From Dirofilaria immitis (Eukaryota > Nematoda > Chromadorea > Rhabditida > Onchocercidae): 64,000 bases of DNA. The first letter of the stretch is position 1; each line of letters opens with the position of its first letter. The translations under genes were made by a program, and so were the position numbers. Where the stretch lies: the NCBI GenBank assembly GCA_024305405.1, contig JAKNDB010000104.1, positions 682,001 through 746,000 of the forward strand, written 5' to 3'. Positions 50,460 through 63,483 of the stretch are shown piece by piece. A model generated the notes under the pieces. It saw nothing but the letters and a program-made list of their open reading frames with translations. It had not been told where the DNA came from and made no database searches.

Positions 50460-53400
50460 ATGTCAGTAAAACTCGCCGAGTATGTTTCTTTTTTCCATGT
50501 ATTTTTCTTTTCAGCATGTTTTTTCGGATATAGATTTCATCACTATCCATCAGAAATGGACTAAGATTATAAATGTACTCGGACTGAAGAATTAGAAATC
50601 GGAACAGAAATTAAATTCCTCTCTTGTATTTTCATATATTTGGCGAACAAAGTTCAAGAATTAGTGTAGCGATTTACTTTCCAATAAGCATGACGTTCTC
50701 TTTCAAAATTCATTAATTCCATTGTTTATTATATGTATAAAAATTACAGCATACTTCCACCTCCATCTTCCACATCTGATGAATGGTCCTCTGTCCGTCG
50801 GGATCCATGGTTTCAGGGGCGAGAAGTAAGTTCGTCAGCTCCCTTATTTTTTTGACAAAATACACAATGAAGAATTATTCTGATATAATTACTTCTAACA
50901 ACTGTCATGTTTTAATCGTCTGAGCGCGAAAGCGATAAGGAACCAAATTTATACATAAATTAGCGTTGCATAAAGTAAATATATTGTTGTTTCAGGATGT
51001 TTTGAAAGATGATAATATTGGAGCTATGGTACTGAAAGAACCACCTCCATACGGTAAGAGGAATGGCTGGATACCGAGGAGCGCGGAAGTAATTATCTGT
51101 TTCTTGAGTTAATTGCAGTTTTAATCACTTCGACAAAGTTCCTTTAGTTTGTTGCACTAAAGAGGTTTTTTTCTGCAGGATTTTGGTGATGGCGGAGCAT
51201 TTCCCGAAATATTTGTTGCGCAGTTTCCTTTAGGTGGCTTTATTTTGTTTTATTATTTTGAATCAAGATTATTTTAGATAATCTAAATTTCAGTTATGTA
51301 ATTTTTATCTCTTCTTTGTATAAAGAAGAATGAGTGGGTTGAATTAGAATGTGAGTTCCTTGTCTTTCTGGTATTCTCCTCTGGAAAATTGTTTTTTTTT
51401 TCGCCTAGTCTTTTATAAGACTGATTTAAATGGTAAAAGTCTTCTCAGGCATGGGGATGGATTTACGCAAAAATCTAACAGCGATAAAACAATTGCTCTC
51501 CAATGTGATGCAGAGGAAAGCTCAGACATGACGCAGTTGTTCGAGTTGGGCATGCGAAGGATAAAGTAGGTCCAAATTTTCTTTATGAAACTCACCATTT
51601 TTCCAGAGAATCTGAAGTAACGACTCTTTTTATTATCGATCATCAATCTGTTTTATTTATTTGCAGAAGCAAACTGTCATTAACAAACCGATTTCTAGCT
51701 TTGCAACATAAATTAAATATAAGCACTTGTTTTCGAATTTATGAAGCAGACATGTTATCGGCAAAGTTTTTATGAATCAAAATTGCAGATAATCTATACA
51801 AGATTGGCCGATATGAAGCCAAAAATGTTAGATGAAGAAGACGAATCTTTCCAACGACCGGATGAGGAAACGATTGCGCAGCAAACTGAAGCTACTCGTT
51901 TGGCACTGGAGAAGATTACTTCGACAAAAGTATAATTTCATGCATTTGTCTTTGAGTAGAGATTTTCAGGGTTAAATGGATTTGTATATAATGTGAAGAA
52001 TTTTCTAACCATTCAACATTGTCTTTAGGTTGCAAGTGCTTTACCTGTTCGTCACGCACAGAAGCCAGATCCAGTGCAATATATACGTTATACACCAAGT
52101 CAGCAAGGTAGTGGACATAATAGTGGTGCTCAGCAACGAATTATTCGTATGGTCGAAGTACAGCAAGATCCAATGGAACCTCCAAAATTTAAGTGTGTCA
52201 TTTTTATACTTTCATTTTTTAAAAATTTGTTGTACTTTTTGTACTTTATGTTTTGTTATCGGCATTATTAGGGCATACACATGAGTGATGTCACAAAGCT
52301 CTATGTGAATTTAAAAGAATTGTAGGATATTATAGATAGTAATCAATCATATAATTAATCATTACAATTATACATTAATAGCATTAATTATACTGTATTT
52401 CAGGATCAACCAAAAGATACCGCGCGCTCCTCCATCTCCTCCAGCACCCATCATGCATTCTCCACCTCGCAAAGTTCGCTTTTTATTTCTTCTTTCTGAG
52501 TTCCCCATTACTCAAAAATCCAAATCAGTTTCACTTTTTAACTTAATTTCACTAAGTTTTTGTATTACCGATGTTTAGAAATTCTTTTTATTAATGAAAT
52601 ATAAAACATTTTTACTTTACAGACAACTGTGAAAGAACAAGCTGACTGGAAAATTCCACCGTGCATATCGAACTGGAAGAATCCAAAAGGTTTATTGCTT
52701 TTCTGAAATGAAGTGCGAGAATTAATTTATATATCGATATTTTTATGGAAATATTTTCCCCAAACTTCTGCAGATATTTTTTTCACTTAATTGTAATTTC
52801 AAGGAGAGAGAAATAACTAATTCAACGTATTCTTGTGTTGTTTTGCATCTATAGGTTAACATTTATCATATTTGCTATATTATGATTGTATATCATAAAT
52901 CTCAGGATACATACGGATATTTGTAGGATTCACCATTGCTCTGGATAAGCGTTTGGCTGCTGATGGAAGAGGCTTGCAGCAGGTTTTAACATTTATTGAT
53001 CTTTCTAATATTCTTAATCATTGCGAACTCAGTTTTCTACTTAGTAATTATATGAATAAGTCCATCACGATATTTCTTAAAGGTACATATCAATGAGAAT
53101 TTTGCCAAATTAGCAGAATCATTATATTTGGCTGATCGCACAGCTCGTGAAGCTGTCGAAACGCGTGCACAAATGGAACGTCGTGTCGCTCAAAACAAAA
53201 AGGCTGAGCAGGAGGAGAAGATGAGAGCTATGGCTGCTAAAGCCAGGTTTATTTACCTTTCAAACTATGATTATTAATAGGAAATTATGTTAAAAATATT
53301 GGTTTTTAAAATTCAGTTTCTTCTGAAAGTGTGAAGGGAAATGAACTGCTGAGTATGTGATTGATTGCATGATGAATTGACGAATAATTTCATTAATAAA

Positions 53401-55255
53401 ATGATGAATGAATGCATATTTATTAAATAAATTTTAAGCAATAATGTTCATGTCTATTATATATCATGTGATCATTATTGCTTAATTTTATATTTATGCA
53501 TGTTATAGACAAGAACGTACTATCCTCAAGAAAGCGCATGAAGATGATTCAGTAAACCAAGAAGCTCGTGAACGTGATCAAATCAGGTAGGTTAAATGCT
53601 GTTATTATCCTTATTTGTAGGTTTTCTTTATTCTCCGAAAAACTTTTTAAGTATATATTTCTTCTGAAAAAGTGATTGAAAATCCGCCAGGAATCATTTG
53701 ATGTTTATGCATATAAATTATAGTATTTACTTGAACGATCTAGCATTAACATAGAGGAAAACTAGAGTTTCAAATTTATTGTTAATCAAAAGTAATGTTC
53801 CGAGCTATGAGGCCAAATTATGAGTTGAATCTATATTTCAATATAAAATTACCAGTTAATTTTTTTTAAGAGACTTCAATTACTTTTTCAAAATTTTAAA
53901 GAAGCAAATGACGTATTGAAATAATTGAAACTGGGATTCAGAGTACTTCTAAATTTTTTTGCAGGCGCGATCGTTTAGATGAACATCGTCGTGAAAGGAA
54001 TATTGCCCGAAACAATCCAGATAAATTAGATAGGTTTAAAAGGGTCGTGAAAGAGATATTAGTGAGAAAAATTGCACTTGGTTTGCCGGATGCTCGAGCA
54101 AGGCATCATGAAACGCAGTTTGACCAGCGACTCTTTGATCAGTCCAAGGTTTTTTAATTATGGATGTTGGAGCAATTTTTGCGTTAGAAATTTTCCGGAT
54201 ATTGATTTTATTGCCATTTATTGTGAGTTTTTAGGTTTAATGTTTTTGAATGACATAGGAAATGAAAAGATTTCTACATTATGTTTCTTTTTTAGGGATT
54301 AGATAGCGGTGGTATTGATGATGAAACATATAGTGCATACGACAAACCGTGGCGTGCTCAGGACAATATTCAGCAACACATTTATCGACCAAGTAAGTTA
54401 TATTGTGTGGAGAAATTCGTTATTCAATATTTATATAATGAAGAATTTAAGGAGTTTAAAAATATATAAATTGTTTGCGAGATTTTTGCCAGTTTTCTAA
54501 CTCTAATGTTTGCAGGCAAAAATCTTGATAAAGATCTTTATGGTGATGATTTGGATCGTATAATTAGTACTAATCGATTCGTTCCTGATAAAGGATTCAG
54601 TGGTGCGGAACCTGGAGCAACACGCAATGTTGGACCTGTTGAAGTTTGTTTTATCCCATTATCATTATTTGTTATTTTTTTATATTTTTGGAGGAGCTTT
54701 TATTCACGTAATGGAGAATCCGACATATTCAAAGATAATGCTCTTTTCTTGTGCAAATATTGTACTGTTCAATGTACAACAGTTTTTTAGATTATATTTT
54801 TATATATTCTTTACACAGTACAAATTTCTCTTAAGTTAGAGACATATTTTGCAGAGGTTTTTCTTAATTCCATATTTCAAAACATTTCATTTCATATTTC
54901 AAAACACAAATCCATCTCTTTTGTTTCCATTAAAAGTCTGCAAAAAGAAAAGTCTTGATTTTATAAACTTGATTTGATTCTATACAAAAGCTTGAAGACT
55001 TCAGACAGATTTCAGTTTTAATGAGGGATAAAAAGATCCCATGTACCCATTTTATTTTATTTACTGCTGATTTCATTATTCTTTTAATGTTTTGAATTTT
55101 GTTAACTTCTGTAATTTTTAGTTCGAAAAAGAGGAAGAGGATATATTCGGTCTCGGTCAGTTGTTGCAGTCGGCTAAAGAATCAGGTAAAGAGTTGAAAA
55201 AAGAGCAGTTGATGGTGTTGATGAAGGTTCGTCGTTATCTAAGAAACGTCGGTGA
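50460..55255 (+). CDS. skp-1: SKIP/SNW domain protein 1 (spliceosome and transcription cofactor)
   Basis: SKIP (SNW1/Prp45) is a core component of the activated spliceosome and a nuclear coregulator in Notch and nuclear-receptor transcription. Sixteen exons: 50460-50479, 50750-50825, 50996-51088, 51179-51233, 51449-51565, 51789-51929, 52029-52192, 52404-52473, 52623-52689, 52927-52982, 53083-53246, 53509-53586, 53965-54148, 54296-54392, 54516-54643 and 55122 to the stop. Length is about 550 residues, as in other animals. Hallmarks in order: PPPYGKRNGWIPR, DFGDGGAFPEIFVAQFPL, FQRPDEETIAQQTE, VQYIRYTPSQQG, IIRMVEVQQDPMEPPKFK, PRAPPSPPAPIMHSP, WKIPPCISNWKNPKG (the SNW block), LDKRLAADGRGLQ, a charged helical arm (exons 11-12), FDQRLFDQSKGLDSG and KNLDKDLYGDDLDRI. 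The ATG is chosen because MSVKLADILPPP joins exon 2 in phase and fits family N-termini. Frame is broken by one-base losses in A5 (51469), G2 (51515), G3 (54042) and A6 (55197) and one extra A at 54067-54071. With the last corrected the protein ends SLSKKRR at TGA 55253-55255; uncorrected it runs to TAG 55257-55259. Confidence 0.93.
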
Positions 55256-55259
55256 ATAG

Positions 55260-56036
55260 TTTCTGTCTGTTTATAAAGCTTTTTTACTTGAAATATTTCC
55301 ATCTTTTTACTAGTTTCTACCGTGTTGATGAAGTTTATTGAATGAATTTCTGTTATAAGATTGTAATGAATATAAAGCATTCAAAAATGCATATGGTTCA
55401 GAGAAGGAACAACGCGAAGGTTAGATGCTTATTTCTCAATTTATTCTTCATTTCACTCTGATTCTGTTACCAGAAATCAAGTCAGATTATCTCTTAGAAA
55501 GAATGAAATTTTATAATAATCATAATTTCTTTAATCACTGTGTCATATTTCGGAAAAGAAAACATAAGCAAAAAGATCGACTTTGCCTTTCATATTACTT
55601 TTAGGTATATTTCAGTTTAAATACTACAAAATATGTAGTTTATTTTTGAAATTATGTCAGCATTAATAGCAGATTTATAGGTTGGCTTTGTAGTTCAGTT
55701 AGATTGTTTTACGCATAACTTCTGAACTTTGATGTTCTTATCCGAATGCTATGAATAGTTTGTGTGTTCGTAATTTTTTTCACAAATTTTGTATGGATGC
55801 TATGCTCCATTAACAAATCCAAATGAAGAATGGTAGCATTTTCGAGTATATCTGAATTTGTTTTTGAGATTATCAATTCCTAAATGTTTCATTTGTCGAA
55901 TTGTCATCTGTATAATTTTATTATACTTTGTCGGCCTAAACTTGTAAATCTTCTGTGTCCTAACTTTATTTTTACTTTCACTGCTTTTCGGATATAGATC
56001 ACTAAGATTCCAGTTTGACTTTTTAAACAAATTATT
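55260..56036. other. Tail-to-tail intergenic gap
   Basis: Between the SKIP stop and the minus-strand membrane gene's stop. It probably carries both 3' UTRs. Minus-strand open frames at 55800-56113 overlap the last exon of that gene in other frames and are not separate genes. Confidence 0.45.
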
Positions 56037-58010
56037 CTACATAAATAAACCCACTGGTTTACTGCTTCCTCCAATTGAAATTTTTTCTGATTGAATTCTC
56101 CCACCTTGGACATCTCGTTTTTCCTTTTTCAAATTTGATTCAATATGTGATTTAGCTTGTCGAGCCTTGACGTTATATTTCCGTTTGACTAAAAAAAAAG
56201 GTAAAATTAAAAATTATCTTTGGAATCGCTGAAAAATTCCAAAGTCAGTATTGATCGCGGTTCTGGTAAAGGTTTATGTTTCGCATTTCTATTATACTAC
56301 CATTTATGTTGTAAGGATTGGATTTTTCTCTTTGTATTTAAAAAAATGGATAAGATAAATGGCAGATAATTTTTTGCTTTTCAGGTATCAAAACTATGCG
56401 TTCTGAGCTGGTTCATATTTAAATATTAATCATCCATTTAAATATTTTCTAGTAACTCTAAGATAATATAAATGCAGAAATGAACTTACTTTCGATGCCT
56501 TTAACTGGAAATGCAATTGTGCTCCTCATTCCATAATATGTATCTGCTTCTCTTGCATTGGGATCCTGTATATTTGAGAAGCTTTTGGAACCAAAAATAT
56601 TAAGCAAAAATTGTACATAGAAGATGACTTAGGGTAAAATCAGCAGCAAGTCAATATTCAGTATCCCGCAATATGTGGGAATTTTCAAGGCTAATTTTAA
56701 GATTAAGTATCGAAATACATTTCCGGAATTCAGAAATCCAAAGCCGTTAGTTCTGAGAATATTTGAAGTGAATTCTGGGGATCAAGGATTGAGAGCACTA
56801 TGAACGAAATGTACTACTGTCTTTATGTTAGGAAAACAAGCCAGCGAAAATTTAGTACTAGAAATTGAGGTAAATGCCCTGGCTTGTATGGACGTTTTGG
56901 TTTTTTAGCGCACAGGATAACAATACGATTGCAATGATGATGCTGCCAGTAATGCTTGTAATAAATGTTGTCGTCGTTGGCGATGTTGTATTCATGAACC
57001 ACAAATGCATTTGTTTAAGAATTCTATAGATTCCTTCATTAAAAGTCAACTATGCGAAGTAGATCCTGTCAGGATTTCCATTAAATGTTTTGCATTCACA
57101 TTTAGCAGTTGGAAAATTCATAGTTTCATTTAAAATTGAGGATTCTAAGGTTTGCCTATGTGCTTTGATAATTTTGTAAGATATTATATTCCCAATAAAT
57201 CATGATGAGGCCTTTCATCAATACCTTAGAAAAAATCCATAAATAGAGTGTCTTACAGAATAGATATATGTTTTTAGGGCAGACCGTCCTATATATTTTG
57301 ATAGAAAATGGAGCATTCTTAAATGGAAGTTTCATTTTATTGATTTTAAAGAACGATATGCAAATGCAAAAAGATTCGGAAATGTAAGGTTGTATGTACA
57401 ATTTATTTGTCAGCTGCTGATTATAAGTCGTAGATTGTTAAATAGCATTCATAGAGAGAAAGCCATTATCGAGAATGCACAGGCTTTTATTAAGTCTAGA
57501 GATGTAGCTTTGTTAAAATAGGTTACGGTCTAATAGCGGTAACGAGTTTAAATCATGAAAAGCGATGAAAAGCCAGTTATTTTAATAAATCAAAGATTCC
57601 CTAGAAATGAAATAAACACTTGGCACTCCTCACTGAATAAGTGTAGTAAACGATGCAAGTAGCGTATTGAAATGATGTGAGACGCGTAGTTGCAAACTGC
57701 ATCCTGTGTTTGGCGCAGAAATCAAATTCAAAGTTTTATGCCATGTTTACTTCCTAGAATTGGGGAGGAATGAATAGTGGCCAAGTTTGGCTAATTAATT
57801 TGTCTTCATACTCTTTTTTTTCTTCGAGGCAATTTCTAGATTATTATTTAGAAATGTGATTTCAATAAGGCAGCATATGACTCAAAGCAATAATGTCAAA
57901 TTGCATAAAAGCATCAACAACACCATATTTGTCATTATTTATTGACGAAATGAAGACTTCTAAGTAACAGAATCATGAAATGATGAACCAGAAACATTAT
58001 CATAACCTGA
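56037..58010 (-). CDS. Probable single-pass membrane protein, possible SEA-type domain
   Basis: The last exons are clear: 56859 back to about 57180 (extracellular Cys stretch KCECKTFNG, Thr run, then FITSITGSIIIAIVLL as a membrane span and PKRPYKPGHLPQFL), 56565-56490 (DPNAREADTYYGMRST, AFPVKGIE) and 56188-56037 (KRKYNVKARQAKSHIE ... KPVGLFM, TAG). Exon phases agree across these. Upstream, 57838-57630 reads NCLEEKKEYEDKLISQTWP and, after one-base corrections, ILGSKHGIKLLNLISAPNTG with SLQLRVSHHFNTLLASF. 57960-57870 reads EVFISSINNDKYGVVDAFMQF, which resembles the edge strands of a SEA domain, common in nematode mucin-like and EGF-type adhesion proteins. At least five single-base breaks interrupt the frame. 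The part between 57180 and 57630 is unresolved and no start codon was placed. The family name is a guess; the presence of a minus-strand coding locus is not. Confidence 0.45.
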
Positions 58011-58270
58011 TTTTATATGTAAATTGATGAGCTCTTAATATTTTTTCTATCGTACTAATATACATTTTTCATCACTACTAATATATACATTTTTTCTTTT
58101 TATCGATAATCTTATCCAGTGCATTATTTCTGATGATAATACTACTACTTTTGCTCTTTTATGTAATAAAATTTTATGCTTGAATAGAATCATGATTTTT
58201 TAAAGACATATCGCTCCTTTCGATTATTAATTGCTGAATTTGTGCATTAGATTTTAAGAAACTCAAAAAT

Positions 58271-58278
58271 CTTTTCAG
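58271..58278 (+). other. Possible trans-splice acceptor ahead of RMI1 (CTTTTCAG)
   Basis: CTTTTCAG ends 25 bases before the RMI1 ATG, with no visible upstream exon. The ATG at 58300 opens only four codons before a stop, so the next ATG at 58304 is the better start. Confidence 0.4.
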
Positions 58279-58303
58279 ATGCTAATTTTATAAACTGTTA
58301 TGG

Positions 58304-61300
58304 ATGGATACTGAGACTATCAGGAATTTTTTCAATAAGAATCTTAATGTTGCATTGCAAGAAGAATGGCTAACGGAAGTGATGATATATCTTCGTTCCA
58401 TAGTAAGTATAAACTATTTTATGATGATGAATAGTTGTAATTCTCTTTAAATAATCATAATCTCTTATGTGCTGTTTTGGGCATATCAAATTTGAGTAGT
58501 ATGGATATCACCAAGGTGATCGCTCAAATAAAGGAAATGATTGATTATATAAAAGCAACTATAAAGGGATCATGAAAAAGATAGCTCGCAAATTCAAGAG
58601 CTTGATGAATCCAGTAAAAAACTGAGAGGCTTAGTCAGGAAGCTGATAGAAAAAATTGAAAATAACAAACAGTAAAATCGGAGTTGTCAGTAGCGTAGTA
58701 ATACAGAACCCCAGGTTAGGCCTGCACCTATTGCAATTAGTAGTCCTAGACTTCCTGGTTTTATTTTTGATTTTCGTATTGCGTGATCAAGTGCTAGTGG
58801 AATTGACGCTGCTGAGGTGTTTGCATGTCGATCAACCGTATTAACCACTGATTGCTGCTATTATAAATTAATTCTAGAAAAGTTTGGAATTCTGGGAGGA
58901 TAAAATTTAAAAATAATTGTTATTAATATTGTTCAATGGATAAATTGATAAACAAACAGACGAGTTCAGAAATAAAATACAGTGAACAACAAACAGATGA
59001 GTTTAGAAATAAAATAGAGTGAACAAAATGTTGAATTAAAATCACCATTTTTACTTGAGATATTCCCGTTCTTTTCTTTTTCCATTTCCTTAAATTTTTT
59101 TTACCAGTGTTTATTACCGCGTGAAAATATATAAATTTTTAAATTGAAAAATTGACAAATTATTTCAGGGATTTAAAATGATTCTTTACTGCCAGCTGTT
59201 TTTGAACAGTGGCTTTACACTGATCTTAAAATATCCACGAAACCATTGTTATCTTTATCAGTTAATAATTGTTTGACGCGGGCGATGCTTGGAGGTCATA
59301 CCGTGATACAAGTATAGCTTACTTAGTTTATTTTCTTTTAAATTTTTTTCTTACAAAGATAACTATTAAAATTAAAATAAATCATAATTTAACTATGACT
59401 TTGCTTTGTTTTTAGTCTTATTATGAGACTATTTCTTTTTACAGTGTCAGTGTTATTTTCATTCAGGTGAACTCAGTTGTTGATATCGGTACATCATTTT
59501 ATTCACAATACAGGAGTTTGACAAGGAAATTCGAGGACAATTCCGGTTTCCAATTAAAATTAGAAGAGAATGAAATTAATTCCGACTCATTTGTGATTTT
59601 TCTTGAAACGTATAACATATAAATAATGCAAAAATGAACTTTAGATAATTGTCGATGTATACTTTGAACTGCTTTTTAACATCAATTTCGATTTATTCTC
59701 TGGCTGCTTATGGTATCATAGTTTTTTTGCTTGATTTAAATTTTGAAAGATATTCATTCTTTTAGCAAACTTCGAAGCGTATGCTTTCAATGGAAGTAAC
59801 AGATGGCCAGTTGTCAATGAGGGCTGTGGAATATGGCCCATTAAATGCTCTTTCTCTTTTAACATGTCCAGGATGTAAGGTAGATTTTTTACTGTACATT
59901 ACACAAATTTGTATTAATTATTTAAAAGTTTTGTCTTTTTATATTTTATTGTCCAAATATTTCAAAAGTTGATAAATTGATATTGAAATATTTATCAATG
60001 ATATAATGGTTGTTCTTAAAATTAGGAATTAATGAATAAATTCTTGCTAATTTCGATGATATACAGTATTTTTCTTGTTTAAGATTCTACTAACAAACAA
60101 CGTATGCTTTCGTCGTGGTATTTTATTCCTTACCGAGTTGAATTGCATTGTATTAGGTGGTGATGACGATTTGCTTATGAAAACTGGTCGTCCAGTTGAA
60201 GTAATGATGAAGCGCTTGAATATTGGTATCCCATTGCAGAGACAAAGTTCTATATCCTTAACCATGACAGGAAGAGGAATGAATCAGTTAGTGCTTCTGA
60301 GCAATTCGTTTTTATTCAAAATAAAAGTTATGACCAAGTTTCTAATTTAAAAATCTTTATACATATTTTTAACTCTATTAAAAAAGTAGAAGTAGAACCT
60401 ATTAATATATGAATGTCATACATATGATCATTTCTCTTTTCATATACTGTTTTTTCGGGGAAATATTCTAAAAGCATTTCTGCAGTAAAATTGATTTATT
60501 GACATCATTACTTCTTATTCAATTCAAAATATATTTATTTTGATTTTTATCTAATTATATAAACTTTCTAAATTTATAATGCGAGCACAACTCAACAAAG
60601 TAATCAAATACTAAGGTTTGTTTATCAAAACTCTTTAGTCATTATTTAAACTTATTTTGGTGGACAGTGATAAATTGGGGATTAGTCATAGTTAATCCCA
60701 AAAACAATGGAATAAATTGAGGTACTACAGTTTCCCTAATAGGAGTAATTCTACAGATTTAGATTATTAAATATGAATTAAGATGAAATAATTACAGTAA
60801 CAACGTCCCGAACACTAACAATGTTCTTTTCTCTCAGCCGAATATAAAGCCTATAATGCAAGTGAAGCCACTTTCGGGTGAAAAATCGTAAGTTATTTTG
60901 CAGCTTTCTAGAGAGGTTTCTAAGGTGTTTTTGGTTTTTATAATCAATTAAAGCTTTTTATCGTATTATGTTGGTGACTAGATTTCTATTGCTATTCTTC
61001 TCTTTTAAATGAATATGTTTTCGATGATATTTGCACACAAATGTGATTTATTTATGCCTTGGCATGTTTCAAAAACTGGTTAATAAAACGTCCTTTCTGT
61101 TTACGAAATCTTTTTCCCTGAGATAAGTTAGGCTGTGGAGTAAAGTAATTAAATACTTGCATATTAAAAGGAAACAAAATCCAGAATTGTAACGTAAATC
61201 GTGTATTTTTGGTGAGTGTAAAATCTTGATATTTAGGATTGTGAATAAATGAGTTTTAATGTCATTTCAGGTTTTCAGAAAGCGTAAAGCCAAAAATAAT

Positions 61301-63483
61301 AACTGGACATGCAACTACTCGAATTGAACAATCGGTGAACAATAATGGGGTGATTTTAAATTTGATACTTGATGTGTGCTTAGATAAATCAATTATTTCA
61401 AATTTTTATGCTTTAGTTCCATCATTTCAGCAACAAATAAATGTTTCATTGAATGAAAGTCCGAATAGCTTAGGCATCAGGACTCCAGCGACGTCAACAC
61501 CGAAATGTCCTAAGGATTTGTCACCACATGTTACACATATTAAACGTATGAAAATGTATGTTGAAGATTTTTTATTATTAAAATGAATGCATTACCCACG
61601 TTTTTATGCCCAAACTCAAGAAACTTTATAATTCCAGCTTCATTGAAGACAGTTAGTGAATGAAAAAATTTTGAGGAGGATGTGATTACAGGAGTAAGTG
61701 GACAAAATTTATTCTGTCTGCTTATTTAAAATTCAAGTTTTTGGTTACTTACATCAGCAACCCTGTTGATATTTGAAATCTGATGCAGGTCTTCTGAAGA
61801 GAAATTATCACTCGATGGATTTTTGAATTGACTTTTGTTCATTCTTATAAAAATAGACGATACAATTTCCAAAATTTCATGGTCAAAAAGTTTTATTTAT
61901 CAAACAAAGTTTTTTTTTTAAATTGCGGACAGTTTTATAGAGACATAGTTGACGATAATACTGATATTATTGTGCTCGAGACTCCAACACCTATTAAGCA
62001 AGAAATAAATGAAGAAGGTATAAGTTTTTGCTGTTTGAAAATTTTTATTGATTGACATGTTGAAGATTTGATGTTTGAAAAAGGAAACCAGGTTTTATAA
62101 CCTAAAGAGAAATGCTATTTTCTTATTCCAGTGCTTTTGGAAGTCCAAGAATTGGCAATTTATGTAGGCATGCACTTGCTACTCTATTTTTGATCTTTCA
62201 TTGAATTTGAAGAATTTGTGATGAAAATACCAAGATTAATGTTTTTTATTTTGCAGATAATCCAGAAAAAGCTAATTTATTTACTGCACCTAGACTGGCT
62301 GATGATGCAGTTGTAACTGCTTACAAAAGGCTTAGAATCGAATCGATTGCTGCAGCATTGCAGACAATGCGGTTTGCTGTTGGATCGCGGCGTAAAATAT
62401 TGGATGTAAGCAATTGATTAATCATCTAAATATCCGTGATTTATCAAGTAAGGAAAATGAAAAAATGGAAAAATTTTTAATTTTTAGTGTAAAAGGATGA
62501 TAAGTGTTTTTAAATTGAAGTTTTTTCCAGGATCCTGTCGGACTATACTTTTAGTTAAATTTTACGTTTATTTAGTTATCCATCATAGAATCGGATTTAG
62601 ATTATGTAATAATGATGTATTTATCAAATATTTTGCGCCTAATCAGCAGATAAATTGATTTTCTAAGACCAATCTCGAATATATTTCTTATTTCATTACA
62701 CTATACAAAGTTATGCTAATATCTCTGTTTTCTTTTTTTTACCCATTATTTTGTCCAGATGTAATCGGATGTGATTCGTTATATGTGGTAATTCCTTTTT
62801 CCAGGCCATAATGGAAACAAAACCATTGGAGCCATTACACATAAATAGTGATAGATTATGGTCACTGACTGTAGCACTGAGCGACGAAAGTTATGAGTGC
62901 TTAACTTGTCTCGTATCACATAAATTCCTTGTGGAATTGATTGGTTGGACTCCAGATGAGGCACTCGTCAGTTCTTTCGATATTTTTATTGTTTTATTTT
63001 TCTTCTAAATTTAGACATTTCATTTTTATTTAGCCTTAATCGATATATCTGTTTTTCTTTAAATTCATCATCATTATTCATTGTTACTGAACGATTTTAA
63101 TCATAGTTAAAAGAATGATTTCGTTCTGATCAGATGTTTCATTTTTAAAATTACTCTTTTTATTCAATATTTTCTTTCTATACAACTCACATTTTTTTAT
63201 CCGAAACAAATACGTTATGGATACATTCATTGTTTTCTTCTACCTTTTCCAGCACGCTTCTGCACGAGAATTATAGTTCTTCATGAATTTTTAAATAAAA
63301 CTTCTATGTATTAAATTCAAAAATTTGAAATCAAAAATTTATTTTCAGGACGCTCGCGCAAGTAAAGATCCAACACGGCGAAAAGAAGGCACGCTAAGGA
63401 CAAGAAGCGCTGGACAGTCGATGCGTAGGCTAGATTTAGTCTGGGAAGTTGAATTTTTCCACCCGGTGGTTCTACGCCTATAA
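58304..63483 (+). CDS. rmh-1: RMI1-type OB-fold protein (RecQ-mediated genome instability 1)
   Basis: RMI1 binds topoisomerase III and the BLM helicase and promotes dissolution of double Holliday junctions in the nucleus. Exons: 58304-58402, 59169-59311, 59467-59592, 59766-59879, 60084-60286 (end uncertain), 60838-60887, 61271-61349, 61431-61555, possibly 61638-61693, 61941-62017, 62257-62405, 62805-62966 and 63349-63483. The N-terminal helical part reads [14 protein letters not shown], then [16 protein letters not shown]1 follows: [38 protein letters not shown] and [19 protein letters not shown], matching human RMI1 NSLVDV, LQLTDG and VKVLGGE. A polar linker follows ([24 protein letters not shown] fits a sumoylation motif). 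The C-terminus keeps a second OB-like region: [31 protein letters not shown] and [14 protein letters not shown]. One A is missing at 59175-59178; adding it makes exon 2 join exon 1 in phase and read [12 protein letters not shown]. The joins of exon 5 to 6 and around 61638-61941 remain unresolved. The ortholog name follows C. elegans RMH-1. Confidence 0.85.

Noticed and set aside
51351..51646. Open frames on both strands over SKIP exon 5
   Set aside because: They are frames exposed by the two missing bases in that exon, not separate genes.
53440..53480. Near-palindromic AAGCAATAATG...CATTATTGCTTAA in a SKIP intron
   Set aside because: A short inverted repeat in an AT-rich intron with no terminal duplications; too weak to call a transposon remnant.
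55800..56113. Two minus-strand frames of 69-76 codons
   Set aside because: They overlap the terminal exon of the membrane gene in other frames; the frame that joins the upstream exon in phase ends at 56037.
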